Shown here piece after piece: positions 1 through 7,297 of a stretch of DNA of 35,189 nucleotides. This stretch comes from Moraxella osloensis (GTDB lineage Bacteria; Pseudomonadota; Gammaproteobacteria; Pseudomonadales; Moraxellaceae). The translations under genes were made by a program, and so were the position numbers. The notes under the pieces are model-generated. The model was given only the letters and a program-made list of their open reading frames with translations, was not told the DNA's origin and searched no databases. Location: the NCBI RefSeq assembly GCF_001553955.1, contig NZ_CP014237.1, positions 1 to 35,189 of the forward strand. Reading direction: 5' to 3'. Within the stretch, counting starts at the first letter, position 1, and the number at the start of each line of letters is the position of its first letter.

Positions 1-950
1 CCACCAATCTTTAATAATCGCAAAAATAGCGCGATAAATAGCAGTTCGGTCTTTTTGGTTTTTACAGTCGTCAATATATTTTTGGCAGTACTATCATAAT
101 CTAAGCTACCTGCAAATGGCGGATTCGCTAAAATTAGACTAAATTTATCAAAGATATCTGAATGAGCTTCAGATAATGAATCCCTGTTTTCAATATTTGG
201 ATTTTCCACACCATGCAACAGCATATTCATCGAACCAATGCGTAACATGGTACTGTCGAAGTCATAGCCATAAAACGTATCATTGTTATAACGTTTGGCT
301 GTTTCAGGGTTTGCGAAAATCTCACTTTGATGATGCTTATTTAAATACTCACTTGCCGCCACCAAGAAACCCGCAGTACCACATGCAGGATCGCAAATCG
401 TATCGGTTGGTTTGGGTTGCATCAGCTCAACGATCATCTTAATAATGTGACGTGGGGTACGAAATTGACCGTTTTGACCTGCTGAAGCGATTTTGCCCAG
501 CATATACTCATAAATATCGCCTTTGGTATCTTTATCGTCCATTGGCACATCGGCGACCAAATCGATCACTTTGGTGAGCAAAGCAGGCGTTGGAATGGTA
601 AAACGGGCGTCCTTCATGTGGTGGCTATACGTTGTATTATCCTCTGCCCCTAGATTTTTAATAAAAGGAAACACTTGATTCGCCACCACATCATATAATT
701 GTGACGCATCGCCCAATGTGGTAAAACGTGACCAGCGTAAATAGTCTTGGTCTTTGCTAAAAATTGGGTTGCTAATCTCTTGCTTAAGGCGATTGGCTTT
801 TTTCTCTTTAACCAGTTGCAACTCATCAAGTCGGCGGATAAATAGCAAATACGTCATTTGCTCCATGACTTCGAGCGGATTAGAAATACCGCCACTCCAA
901 AACGCATTCCAAATTTGGTCAATTTTATTTTTAATATCGCCTGTAATCAT
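1..950 (-). CDS. hsdM: Type I restriction-modification DNA methyltransferase subunit HsdM, N-terminal part (gene crosses the window ends)
   Basis: This is the modification subunit that methylates the target chosen by HsdS and is needed for both methylation and cleavage by the complex. The frame starts at ATG 948-950 (MITGDIKNKI...), the usual start of this HsdM subfamily, and is open to base 1. The N-terminal helical domain (about 1-140) is followed by the SAM-binding motif DPACGTAGF (187-195) and the catalytic motif NPPF (276-279) of N6-adenine methylases. Residue 317 (Gly) is split across the window ends: its last base is 35189, and the frame then reads RAAVIVPDG. With 34661-35189 the protein is 492 residues, a normal length. 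It is the first gene of the minus-strand operon hsdM-hsdS-antitoxin-toxin-hsdR. The frame stays open upstream to about 1079 but lacks another ATG. Confidence 0.95.
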   Translation of the reverse strand, partial: MITGDIKNKIDQIWNAFWSGGISNPLEVMEQMTYLLFIRRLDELQLVKEKKANRLKQEISNPIFSKDQDYLRWSRFTTLGDASQLYDVVANQVFPFIKNLGAEDNTTYSHHMKDARFTIPTPALLTKVIDLVADVPMDDKDTKGDIYEYMLGKIASAGQNGQFRTPRHIIKMIVELMQPKPTDTICDPACGTAGFLVAASEYLNKHHQSEIFANPETAKRYNNDTFYGYDFDSTMLRIGSMNMLLHGVENPNIENRDSLSEAHSDIFDKFSLILANPPFAGSLDYDSTAKNILTTVKTKKTELLFIALFLRLLKIG

Positions 951-1053
951 AACTTCACTCGCATTCAACAATGCTTTTATACTATCATGCTTAAGCAGTT
1001 GATAGTAGTAAGTTTGATAAAATACACAAATGAGAATATGCTCAAATATTAAA

Positions 1054-1153
1054 ATGATAAAATGAGTAAAAATTATTTAAGTTAAATTTATCATTCTGCT
1101 GTCAAATACCTTATGATAAAATGAGTAAATCGAATAATGAGTAAATGAGTATG
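1054..1153. promoter_or_regulatory. Operator repeats between hsdM and parA (ATGATAAAATGAGTAAA boxes)
   Basis: Two identical 17-bp copies of ATGATAAAATGAGTAAA lie at 1054-1070 and 1113-1129, a third ATGAGTAAA at 1137-1145, and ATGAGTATG at 1145-1153, which contains both candidate parA start codons. An inverted half-site TTTATCAT is at 1087-1094. The boxes occupy the divergent control region of hsdM and parA. Arrays like this are typical binding sites for ribbon-helix-helix partition proteins, which use them as operator or centromere; that role is inferred. Confidence 0.65.
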
Positions 1154-1771
1154 AAAACTATAGCAATCCTAAATCAAAAAGGTGGCTCTGGGAAAACTAC
1201 AATCTCAATTAATATGGCTGAAGCCTTACGTCGCCAAGGTAAGAATGTTGTTTTAGTTGATAGCGACCCACAAGGTTCAGCTAGAGATTGGTCAGCTGCT
1301 GCTGAAGACGCCCCTTTCCCTGTAGTAGGTATTGATAGACCAACCATTGATCGAGATATTAAAGCTATCTCTGATAGAGATTTCATCATTATTGATGGTG
1401 CGCCACAGATTGCCAATTTAGCAGCGAGTGCAATTAAGGCAGCTGATATTATTTTAATTCCAGTACAGCCAAGCGGATTGGATGTTTGGGCAACTGCGGA
1501 TATGGTAGATATCATCAAACAACGAATTGATATCACTGAAGGAAAATTAAAGGCTGCGTTTGTTATTAACCGTGTGATTAAAAATACAAAAATTGGTAAT
1601 GAAATTTTAACTGTGATCGCCGAATACGGTTTACCTGTTTTGCAAACAGTTATTCATCAACGTGTCGCTTATGCCAGTACTATTTCTGAAGGACAGACAG
1701 TTTTCGAAAGTGGCCATACTGAAGCGATTAAAGAAATGAATGACATTATTAATGAAGTATTGAGTTTATGA
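1145..1771 (+). CDS. parA: ParA-family partition ATPase (ParF/IncC-like)
   Basis: A Walker-type ATPase expected to move plasmid copies apart by dynamic, ATP-dependent binding to the nucleoid, stimulated by its centromere-binding partner. The deviant Walker A motif QKGGSGKTT lies near residues 10-18, followed by the [11 protein letters not shown] segment (Walker A' region) and IIIDGAPQ (Walker B). At 208 residues it is the short type Ib ParA, without an N-terminal DNA-binding domain, so autoregulation should fall to the small downstream RHH protein. Two starts are possible, ATG 1145 and ATG 1151 (MKTIAILNQ); the second matches the family better. Both lie inside the ATGAGTATG operator box. The downstream RHH gene follows after a 49-bp gap containing further boxes. 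Confidence 0.92.
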   Translation: MSMKTIAILNQKGGSGKTTISINMAEALRRQGKNVVLVDSDPQGSARDWSAAAEDAPFPVVGIDRPTIDRDIKAISDRDFIIIDGAPQIANLAASAIKAADIILIPVQPSGLDVWATADMVDIIKQRIDITEGKLKAAFVINRVIKNTKIGNEILTVIAEYGLPVLQTVIHQRVAYASTISEGQTVFESGHTEAIKEMNDIINEVLSL

Positions 1772-1816
1772 TACAATGAGTAAATGTTAATTTTAACAAA
1801 TGTATAAATGAGTATT
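1768..1816. promoter_or_regulatory. Operator-type boxes between parA and the RHH gene
   Basis: ATGATACAATGAGTAAA at 1768-1784 overlaps the parA stop codon and differs by one base from the two 17-bp copies upstream of parA. ATGAGTATT follows at 1808-1816, just before the start of the RHH gene. They look like extra sites for the same binding protein. Confidence 0.55.
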
Positions 1817-1820
1817 AATT

Positions 1821-2027
1821 ATGAAAGCAGGTCGTCCGAGCGCAAATGGCAAAGAATATACCTTAGAGCAGCTAACTAATCCAGAACAAGAAATGAATAA
1901 ACGCGTAAATATAGAAATCCCAATTTCTATGCATTCAGCATTTAAAGCTTTAGCTGCAAAACGTAACAGCACTATTAAAGTTGAGTTGCAGAAGCTTATT
2001 GAACTAGAATTAGCAAAAGAACCTTAA
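1821..2027 (+). CDS. ParG-like ribbon-helix-helix centromere-binding protein
   Basis: A 68-residue protein with a basic, flexible N terminus (MKAGRPSANGKEY) and a C-terminal ribbon-helix-helix fold: the beta-strand NKRVNIEIP followed by two helices from about residue 36. Size, position after a type Ib parA and fold match ParG-type partners, which dimerise, bind centromere repeats, repress their own operon and stimulate the ParA ATPase with the N-terminal tail. The ATGAGTAAA boxes around the cassette are its likely targets. The function rests on synteny and fold; the sequence itself is short. Confidence 0.8.
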   Translation: MKAGRPSANGKEYTLEQLTNPEQEMNKRVNIEIPISMHSAFKALAAKRNSTIKVELQKLIELELAKEP

Positions 2028-2043
2028 ATGCTATTTTTGTCAA

Positions 2044-2082
2044 ATGAGTAAATACTCAAAAAAACATTAGTTCATTTTATCA
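2044..2082. promoter_or_regulatory. Inverted-repeat boxes downstream of the partition genes (candidate parS)
   Basis: TGAGTA (2045-2050), a two-base spacer and TACTCA (2053-2058) form a perfect palindrome out of the same box sequence. TCATTTTATCA at 2072-2082 is the opposite-strand form of TGATAAAATGA. Boxes thus flank the whole cassette in both orientations. Confidence 0.5.
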
Positions 2083-2104
2083 AAAGATCATTCATGTAAT
2101 AGCC

Positions 2105-2544
2105 CTAAATGGCAGCATTCTCATTTGCCATAGTTTTTCTGGGTCGCCCTGATTTGATCTTAACCTTATCATTACCCATACCAATTGAACGGTCATTAGA
2201 CTTGGCAATTTTGAGGTAATAATCCGTTTTGGCTAAGTATGGCAATACATACGTGAACAAATTATTAATCATCGTTGTATCACTTGCATTTAATTGACCA
2301 ATTGCCAAATGGCGATATTTCTCTTTATGAGCATTACAATTCCAATAAATACCCTTAGTTAAACCAGTCGATTCATCAGTTGTAATCTGTTTCCATAGCT
2401 CTCCCATGTCCTGAGCAATAGTAATATCTTCACGATGTAGATCGCCATCTAGCATAATTAAACAATGGTAGTGAAAGCTTTTGTCACCGCCATACTCTAG
2501 CTTCCAAATAAACCCTTTCACATTGTATTTTCGCTTGATTATTC
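2105..2544 (-). pseudogene. Inovirus Gp2/YagK-YfjJ-like protein, C-terminal fragment (split by an insertion sequence)
   Basis: This is the 3' part of a gene interrupted by the element at 2545-3754. Joined to 3755-4555 with one TATTC copy removed, it reads in frame (…RAKFFRI then IKRKYNVKGF…) to a 411-residue protein. The fragment contains FHYHCLIMLDG, an H-x-H pair (290 and 292 of the restored protein) like the metal-binding motif of HUH endonucleases. It also contains YVLPYLAKTDYYLK, the conserved tyrosine-rich segment of the YagK/YfjJ C-terminal family. Inovirus Gp2 proteins act in rolling-circle replication; that role here is inference. The fragment's own in-frame GTG (2519-2521) would give 138 residues without the N-terminal domain, so an active product is doubtful. 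Confidence 0.75.
2540..2544. repeat. Target-site duplication TATTC, left copy
   Basis: TATTC immediately precedes the left inverted repeat and is repeated at 3755-3759 immediately after the right one. Deleting the element plus one copy restores the interrupted reading frame exactly. Confidence 0.85.
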
Positions 2545-2550
2545 TAGGAC

Positions 2551-3570
2551 TTACGCAAAGACGACCGAAGGCGAGCGTAACTGCTCACGCAAATAATCAC
2601 TGAGTAAACCCCTTTTAACCTGATATAAAGATTGTTTTAACCGTTTAGCCTGTCTGGCTAACTGCAGCCAAACCAGCATACAACAACAAATATGATTCCG
2701 CTGAATACGAGCCTTACGACACTGATTAGCTTCAATACCAGTGAGTTGTTTAAGTTCTCGGTGAAACTGCTCAATCTTCCAGCGGATGGCACACACCAAT
2801 CGTGTGCCATCTGATGAATCCTGAGTGGTGTCATTGGTGACAATCCAGTCCGTGCGGTTTTCATTAACCACTACTCGGAACAGTTGCACTTTGTAATCTT
2901 TAGGAAAGGCATGTATTTTAATCAGTTTGCCATTTTGTTGCTCTTGGTCAGTCCAAGTTAATTCGTTGACTGCTTTGTAAGGGTTTACTCCTTTTGAATC
3001 ATCGACTTTTCGATTGGATTTTAAAGGACAATAATAGATTTTTTGTAAGTTATCAATATACAGCATAATGTCTTTGGTGGCATACCATGTATCCATGAGC
3101 ACATATTTGAATTTAATTTGTTTGTGTTCAATACTGTGCTGTAGCATGTCTTTTAGATGGTCAAGTTTGCTTTTGCCATCGGTGGTTTTGTCATAAATAC
3201 GGTAATCAATGAGCCAGTATTGTTCGGTCTTTGGATTGACATAGATACAGTTAACGATGCAGATGCCTTTAATAATGCGATGGGCGTTGCCACTGTATTG
3301 GCGATTAACCAATTCGATTTTGTGACTATGATTTTTATCGAGTATGCTGTCATCAAAGATAAGATAGCCATCGTCGTCTAATACGATGTCGTCTTTGACT
3401 TTTTCCCATACGAGCTTGGGTTTTAGTTTGTCATGACGTAGGTATCGATTGATGCGGTCATGACTAATTGATTCAGGATGATGTTCTGCGTAGTTGGTAA
3501 GGGTGTAATTGGTTTGGCTTACCAGTAAATATTGACAGTAGTCTAAGCGGGTGATAGCTTTTTTCTTCAT
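2551..3570 (-). CDS. DDE transposase of the 1,210-bp insertion sequence
   Basis: A 339-residue transposase that should bind the TAGGACTT ends and catalyse cut-and-paste transposition. Candidate catalytic acidic residues are D73/D74 (LIFDDSILDK), D160 (YVLMDTWYA) and E267 (WKIEQFHRELKQ); the last matches the C-terminal Y/W-x-x-E-x-F-H-R-x-x-K signature of IS4-superfamily enzymes. The ATG start has AAAGAG directly next to it, a poor ribosome-binding arrangement that may keep expression low. The frame is intact from end to end. Confidence 0.88.
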   Translation of the reverse strand: MKKKAITRLDYCQYLLVSQTNYTLTNYAEHHPESISHDRINRYLRHDKLKPKLVWEKVKDDIVLDDDGYLIFDDSILDKNHSHKIELVNRQYSGNAHRIIKGICIVNCIYVNPKTEQYWLIDYRIYDKTTDGKSKLDHLKDMLQHSIEHKQIKFKYVLMDTWYATKDIMLYIDNLQKIYYCPLKSNRKVDDSKGVNPYKAVNELTWTDQEQQNGKLIKIHAFPKDYKVQLFRVVVNENRTDWIVTNDTTQDSSDGTRLVCAIRWKIEQFHRELKQLTGIEANQCRKARIQRNHICCCMLVWLQLARQAKRLKQSLYQVKRGLLSDYLREQLRSPSVVFA

Positions 3571-3600
3571 CTCTTTATGCTATAGTGAAAACTGAATTAT

Positions 3601-3700
3601 ATCGAACAGGGTCGTTCGTGGTAGGCCTGTCGAACCATAACGACCGTTACCCTTAGACAAGCTCAGGGCAAACGGTGCTTACTATAATTTAGGATTGACT
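3601..3700. repeat. REP-like palindromic stretch inside the insertion sequence
   Basis: Between the transposase start and the right end lie CGTTCGTGGTAGGCCTGTCG, then GAACCATAACGACC, then GACAAGCTCAGGGCAAACGG. The halves GGCCTGTCGAACCA and AGACAAGCTCAGGGC resemble degenerate arms of the common GACAAGCTCA / TGAGCTTGTCGAAC repeat of Gammaproteobacteria. It is GC-richer than its surroundings and does not encode protein. Confidence 0.5.
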
Positions 3701-3754
3701 ATACTATATTTTTATCCGCTTTCGCAAAATTTTATGCTTTTTGCGTAAGTCCTA

Positions 3755-4555
3755 TATTCTAAAAAATTTAGCACGATAGTCTTTAATCAAACGTAAGTTC
3801 TGTTCTAATAGCATGTTTTCAAGATCAATACGTTTCTCTAAATGAGTTTTAACCTCAGTCGCTTCTGCATCTGTAGTACTATCGGCATTGTTCGTAATTT
3901 GATTTTCTGTTGCTAAATTCTCATAGGCCGACCATTTAGTCTTATCGATATAATCTTTATTAAACCCTAAATCCAAACGAATCAGTAGCAGATTTGCTTT
4001 ATAGGCAATCAAATCCGTCATATAACTTTTCAAATTGCGATTACTGCGATGAAAAGCCTTAATCGCCTTTTTGAAGTCTGCTTTTGTTGCCTCGCTTTGT
4101 AGTTCCTCAAAAAGTGAATCAAGCATGAGAATTTCGTTTTCGATAGCGTTTGGACTTTTTGCCAAATCTCGCCCTGTAAACAAAGAGTCCAACTTCAAAT
4201 CTTTCAAACTATCCAGCCATCTAAAATAGGCGTTAATGTGTGGTGTATACTCTTTATTGTTATACGGTATGACCTCTTCTAACGTTTTAGATAGATATGG
4301 AACACTGTGTACACCTGAAGAGCGAGACATGTAATATAGGTAAATATTATTTGTGTTCAAATATTCTCTGATCTGATTTTTCTTTTCAGTAAAAGAAATC
4401 TTGGTATCAGCTAATTTTTGTAACAGCTGGTCAAATCTAATATAATTTAGGATATCATCATGACTGTGTGAGATGTATTTAACAGTCTTACCATTATGTT
4501 CTTGGTAAGCTAATAGAGACTCACTTAACTGATTAATAAATTTTTCATCTTGCAT
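3755..4555 (-). pseudogene. Inovirus Gp2/YagK-YfjJ-like protein, N-terminal fragment (split by an insertion sequence)
   Basis: The frame starts at ATG 4553-4555 (MQDEKFINQL...) and runs 267 residues to Ile at the TATTC duplication, where the insertion sequence supplies TAG. The segment is mainly helical and charged, with no motif I can name. It is the upstream half of the restored 411-residue protein whose C-terminal part carries the HYH motif. If translated, the product would lack the putative nuclease domain. An 11-bp inverted repeat lies 33 bp upstream of the start. Intact relatives occur on phages, genomic islands and plasmids, so it may have been a second replication function. Confidence 0.72.
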
Positions 4556-4587
4556 TATTATTTACCAAATCTAATATATTTATATTA

Positions 4588-4616
4588 AGCAAGTATTGAT
4601 TGAAGCAATACTTGCT
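4588..4616. repeat. Perfect 11-bp inverted repeat upstream of the Gp2-like gene
   Basis: AGCAAGTATTG (4588-4598) and CAATACTTGCT (4606-4616) are separated by the 7-base loop ATTGAAG. No T-run follows on the gene's strand, so a terminator is unlikely. It may be an operator, or a hairpin of a rolling-circle origin for the neighbouring HUH-like gene. Confidence 0.55.
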
Positions 4617-4981
4617 GTATAAATAATTGACTAATGTTTATTAATAACATAAATACCGAAAATCTATATATTGAACTTACATTAGATTGCTTATACAAGT
4701 ATACGATTATAACGGCACTATTTTTTCCATTTTGGAATCTATCCCCTAGATAGTACCTATTATAGGCCTGTCAAGTTAAGTAGTCAATGTGTAAAATTAG
4801 GTAGTTTTTAAAAAATACCTAACTTTAACTCAAATTTTTGTAAATATATGTAATTATATTAAAAAAATTATATTAATTTACATATTTCATTAAATATTGG
4901 AATGAAATGGATTTTTTAATTATAAACTTTTGTTTATTAAATTAAAATTTATTTCATCTTATTTATTAGGAATGATTAGAT
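4617..4981. other. AT-rich intergenic region without a recognisable gene
   Basis: About 365 very AT-rich bases with no supported gene. It contains an inverted pair TTAGGTA (4797-4803) / TACCTAA (4816-4822), sharing the TTAGGTA word with the 41-bp repeats upstream of rep. An imperfect inverted repeat lies at about 4848-4887 (ATATGTAATTATATT opposite TTACATAT). Such DNA could serve as an unwinding region, but nothing proves this. Confidence 0.4.
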
Positions 4982-5017
4982 AAAAATAAAAATCCGAAAT
5001 AACGGATTTTTATTTTT
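4982..5017. terminator. Bidirectional intrinsic terminator
   Basis: AAAAATAAAAATCCG (4982-4996) and CGGATTTTTATTTTT (5003-5017) form a perfect 15-bp stem with a 6-base loop and T-rich flanks on both strands. It lies 20 bp past the stop codon of the minus-strand recombination operon and should end it. Confidence 0.85.
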
Positions 5018-5036
5018 ATTTAATAATAGTTACTGT

Positions 5037-5960
5037 TTAACTTACCTTCCTCACACTCCGCCGAAGCTCATCCTCAAGCGACTGCCACTGTCCATCGGAT
5101 GAATTACTATCGCTCCCCACTGACCGAACAATCGCATCACTATCCGCATCAGCATTGTAAAACTCCTCCACGATTGCCAATCCCTCATCTGAATCCACCT
5201 CAAACGCTGAATTGGCATAGCCGAGCTTAGCCACCTCCTCTAACGCCTGCTGATTAAAGCCAGACTGCAATTGCTGCGCATGAATCGCCTGAGCATTTTC
5301 CACCGCATCCTTTAAGCTCACATTATCCTGCAGGGTCAAATCCACGTAGTAGATGGGTGTACGATAGCTTTGTGTCGTACTCTTCCCACGAATCGTAAGC
5401 TGTAGCGGTAAGCAAGACAACAAGCCACCTGACACGGCATTAAAATAGCTGAGCCGCGCCATCAGCGTTCTGATTGAATTGTAGCCCGTGGTACGAAAGA
5501 TAAATGAGCCTAACTCATCGACATCATCTAAGTTGGCATACAACCGACCAAATACCTTACAGTTGCCATTTTGTCCAATAGGACATAATTCAGGACTCGG
5601 GCAAGGCAATTGCTCAACGCCGTTTTGGGTACGTCGTTGGCACTGCTCGCCATTACCCACACAGATAGGTCTGCCGGTCTGCCGATCAAACAAGGTATAT
5701 TCAGCACGTAGATTTAACTCAGGCGTGTTAAATAGCATCCGTACAGGAATATGGCGTAATTTACCATTACTGGTTAATTTGGCATTATCCCTAAGTTTGT
5801 CATCGAGTGGATGCTTAATCCAACCGTCTTTACTCTGTACTTGGCTAGTAATAGTAAATTGGTCATCTTTCTCCGGTAAGCGTTTACCATTTTTCTCGAC
5901 GACCTTACCAATGGTGATTCTGCCTAAAATAGGCGGTGTGATGGTTAACCCTTTAATCAT
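5037..5960 (-). CDS. Cys-rich recombination-directionality-factor-like protein (often named hydrolase or metal-binding protein)
   Basis: A 307-residue protein of a family usually found beside YqaJ-type exonucleases and DUF932 proteins in integrative elements, plasmids and phages. Its annotations range from hydrolase/metal-binding protein to Gp3-like recombination directionality factor. Five cysteines in a 35-residue window (C100, C107, C120, C126, C134, including CPSPELCPIG) suggest a zinc site. The C-terminal 90 residues are acidic and Ser/Asp-rich. The start at 5960 has AAGGAG eight bases upstream. It is the last gene of the operon and follows an intrinsic terminator 65-75 bp upstream. I infer a DNA-binding or annealing role within the recombination module; no catalytic activity is evident. 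Confidence 0.7.
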   Translation of the reverse strand: MIKGLTITPPILGRITIGKVVEKNGKRLPEKDDQFTITSQVQSKDGWIKHPLDDKLRDNAKLTSNGKLRHIPVRMLFNTPELNLRAEYTLFDRQTGRPICVGNGEQCQRRTQNGVEQLPCPSPELCPIGQNGNCKVFGRLYANLDDVDELGSFIFRTTGYNSIRTLMARLSYFNAVSGGLLSCLPLQLTIRGKSTTQSYRTPIYYVDLTLQDNVSLKDAVENAQAIHAQQLQSGFNQQALEEVAKLGYANSAFEVDSDEGLAIVEEFYNADADSDAIVRSVGSDSNSSDGQWQSLEDELRRSVRKVS

Positions 5961-6025
5961 GGGTGTTCTCCTTGGTTTAATTTAATAAATGGGTTTAAAA
6001 GGCTTGCTTAATTGGCTGATTGAAT

Positions 6026-6061
6026 AAAATAAAAGCCCATGCTTGATAGACAAACATGGGC
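6026..6061 (-). terminator. Intrinsic terminator between yqaJ-like and RDF-like genes
   Basis: On the minus strand, stem GCCCATG (6055-6061 pairing with 6035-6041) with a 13-base loop is followed by TTTTATTTT (6034-6026). It lies after the exonuclease stop and before the ribosome-binding site of the last operon gene, so it should limit read-through to it. Confidence 0.75.
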
Positions 6062-6101
6062 GATATAGTGATTGGGATAAGGGGATGCTTGTTAGCTTGA
6101 A

Positions 6102-7163
6102 TTACGCCTTGGTATTCACCAGAAAACGACGACTACCTTGTCTTACCTGTGGATATTGATTAAGTAGCTCGGGTTGGTCTTTGAGCAGTGCCTTAGTATC
6201 TAAACTCACGCTATCTTTAGCTTTCTTCCAGCTGACTGAGCCTAGACTAAATACCGCTTTTTCGGCATCTTGGATATGCATCTGTATCCGCTGTTTAAGC
6301 GATTCATAGTTGTCTGCATGGACTTCCATTAAGTTCTTTTCAGCCAGTAGCTGACCAAATAGCATATTCATGTCCTCGTTTTGGCTAAAGTCGAGGGTTT
6401 TATCCGCGGTGGACTGCGAATACAGTTGAGTAATTGCTTTCGCTGCTGATTCACTGCCATCGGCAGGGGGTGGCACATCCTGTTGCACGTAGTCCCAAAA
6501 CCGCCGTTCTTGTGTAATTAGCTTTTCAATCAGAATGTCATCCCGTTTGATTTCATACACCCGAGCTTCATGCCCACAGATAAGCACACAGACATGGGCT
6601 AAGCTTTTACCTGTCACTGCTAACTGGTGCTGTACTTGGCAGGTTACATACAGCGGTACGCCATGTTTCCATAGCTTTGCGCCATGCTCCCCTGTGGTTT
6701 TAATCTCCAGAACGCCCACTTCTGATTTATTGACGGCATAATCAAGATTGGCAAGCATAAAGGATTTATCGGGGTCAGGATGTTGCAAGACTGCGTTAAC
6801 ACGGCGAACTTTATTGCCTGTCTTAGCGGTGTAGTACTTGGCAATAAGGGGTTCTAACTCTTTACCCCAATATAACGGCGAATAGGCATTTTCCATCAGC
6901 CCATCGGATAAGTCTGGGTTTTGTCGTCCTGTCTTGATGAGCCATAGCTCAAGCATAGACATGTAAGGATTAAGCCCACAAGCGGCAGCGGCATCACTGC
7001 CACCAATGCCTGTGTTGCGAACGGCTAACCAGTCTTGATGGGTTAAATCTTTGATTTCAGCTAGGCGTTTGGCAGATTTGGCTCTACTAGGCTTCACTTG
7101 GGTAATAACTTTGGCGACGCTATTATCTTGCGTGGGTGGTATCGGTAGGGTTAAATCATTCAT
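6102..7163 (-). CDS. YqaJ/lambda-exonuclease-family 5'-3' exonuclease
   Basis: A 353-residue nuclease of the YqaJ viral recombinase family, which resects double-stranded ends for single-strand annealing. Family motifs are clear: GIGGSDAAAACGLNPY near the N terminus, YWGKELEPLIAKYY, then the metal site NLDYAV…GVLEIKTTG (D…E-x-K of the PD-(D/E)xK fold), followed by QVQHQLAVTGK. The frame can be extended to 7205, but ATG 7163 is chosen because AAAGGAGATAACCGC directly precedes it; the extra 14 residues would overlap the terminator upstream. It belongs with the neighbouring DUF932 and RDF-like genes in a phage-type recombination operon, although no obvious Bet/RecT-type annealase is present. Confidence 0.88.
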   Translation of the reverse strand: MNDLTLPIPPTQDNSVAKVITQVKPSRAKSAKRLAEIKDLTHQDWLAVRNTGIGGSDAAAACGLNPYMSMLELWLIKTGRQNPDLSDGLMENAYSPLYWGKELEPLIAKYYTAKTGNKVRRVNAVLQHPDPDKSFMLANLDYAVNKSEVGVLEIKTTGEHGAKLWKHGVPLYVTCQVQHQLAVTGKSLAHVCVLICGHEARVYEIKRDDILIEKLITQERRFWDYVQQDVPPPADGSESAAKAITQLYSQSTADKTLDFSQNEDMNMLFGQLLAEKNLMEVHADNYESLKQRIQMHIQDAEKAVFSLGSVSWKKAKDSVSLDTKALLKDQPELLNQYPQVRQGSRRFLVNTKA

Positions 7164-7205
7164 GCGGTTATCTCCTTTGGTTGAATGTTTGTAAAAAAAG
7201 GGCAT

Positions 7206-7237
7206 AAAAAAACCACGCCTTATTGCTAAAGCGTGGT
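7206..7237 (-). terminator. Intrinsic terminator in the yqaJ-like leader
   Basis: On the minus strand, GCGTGGT pairing ACCACGC (7231-7237 with 7212-7218) is followed by seven T (7212-7206) and then ATGCC. It stands 60 bp past the DUF932 stop and 43 bp before the exonuclease start. The TTTTTTTATGCC end is shared with the terminator at 8676-8706. Confidence 0.8.
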
Positions 7238-7297
7238 GGTTACAGTGTTTTAGATAGTAGATAAATTGCTTTAAGCGACTTGTTCTAATGACTGGTG

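Larger units (their letters stand above)
2545..3754 (-). mobile_element. 1,210-bp insertion sequence, IS4-superfamily (possibly IS701-like)
   Basis: The element is bounded by perfect 15-bp inverted repeats TAGGACTTACGCAAA (2545-2559 and, inverted, 3740-3754) and flanked by TATTC duplications. It holds one transposase gene on the minus strand, whose stop codon lies inside the left terminal repeat. About 170 bp between the transposase start and the right end are non-coding and include a REP-like palindromic stretch. It interrupts the Gp2-like gene. Clean repeats and an intact transposase indicate a recent insertion. The family is judged from transposase motifs only. Confidence 0.9.

Noticed and set aside
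176-442. 88-residue plus-strand frame and similar ones overlapping hsdM
   Set aside because: They lie opposite the conserved methyltransferase frame and have no family resemblance.
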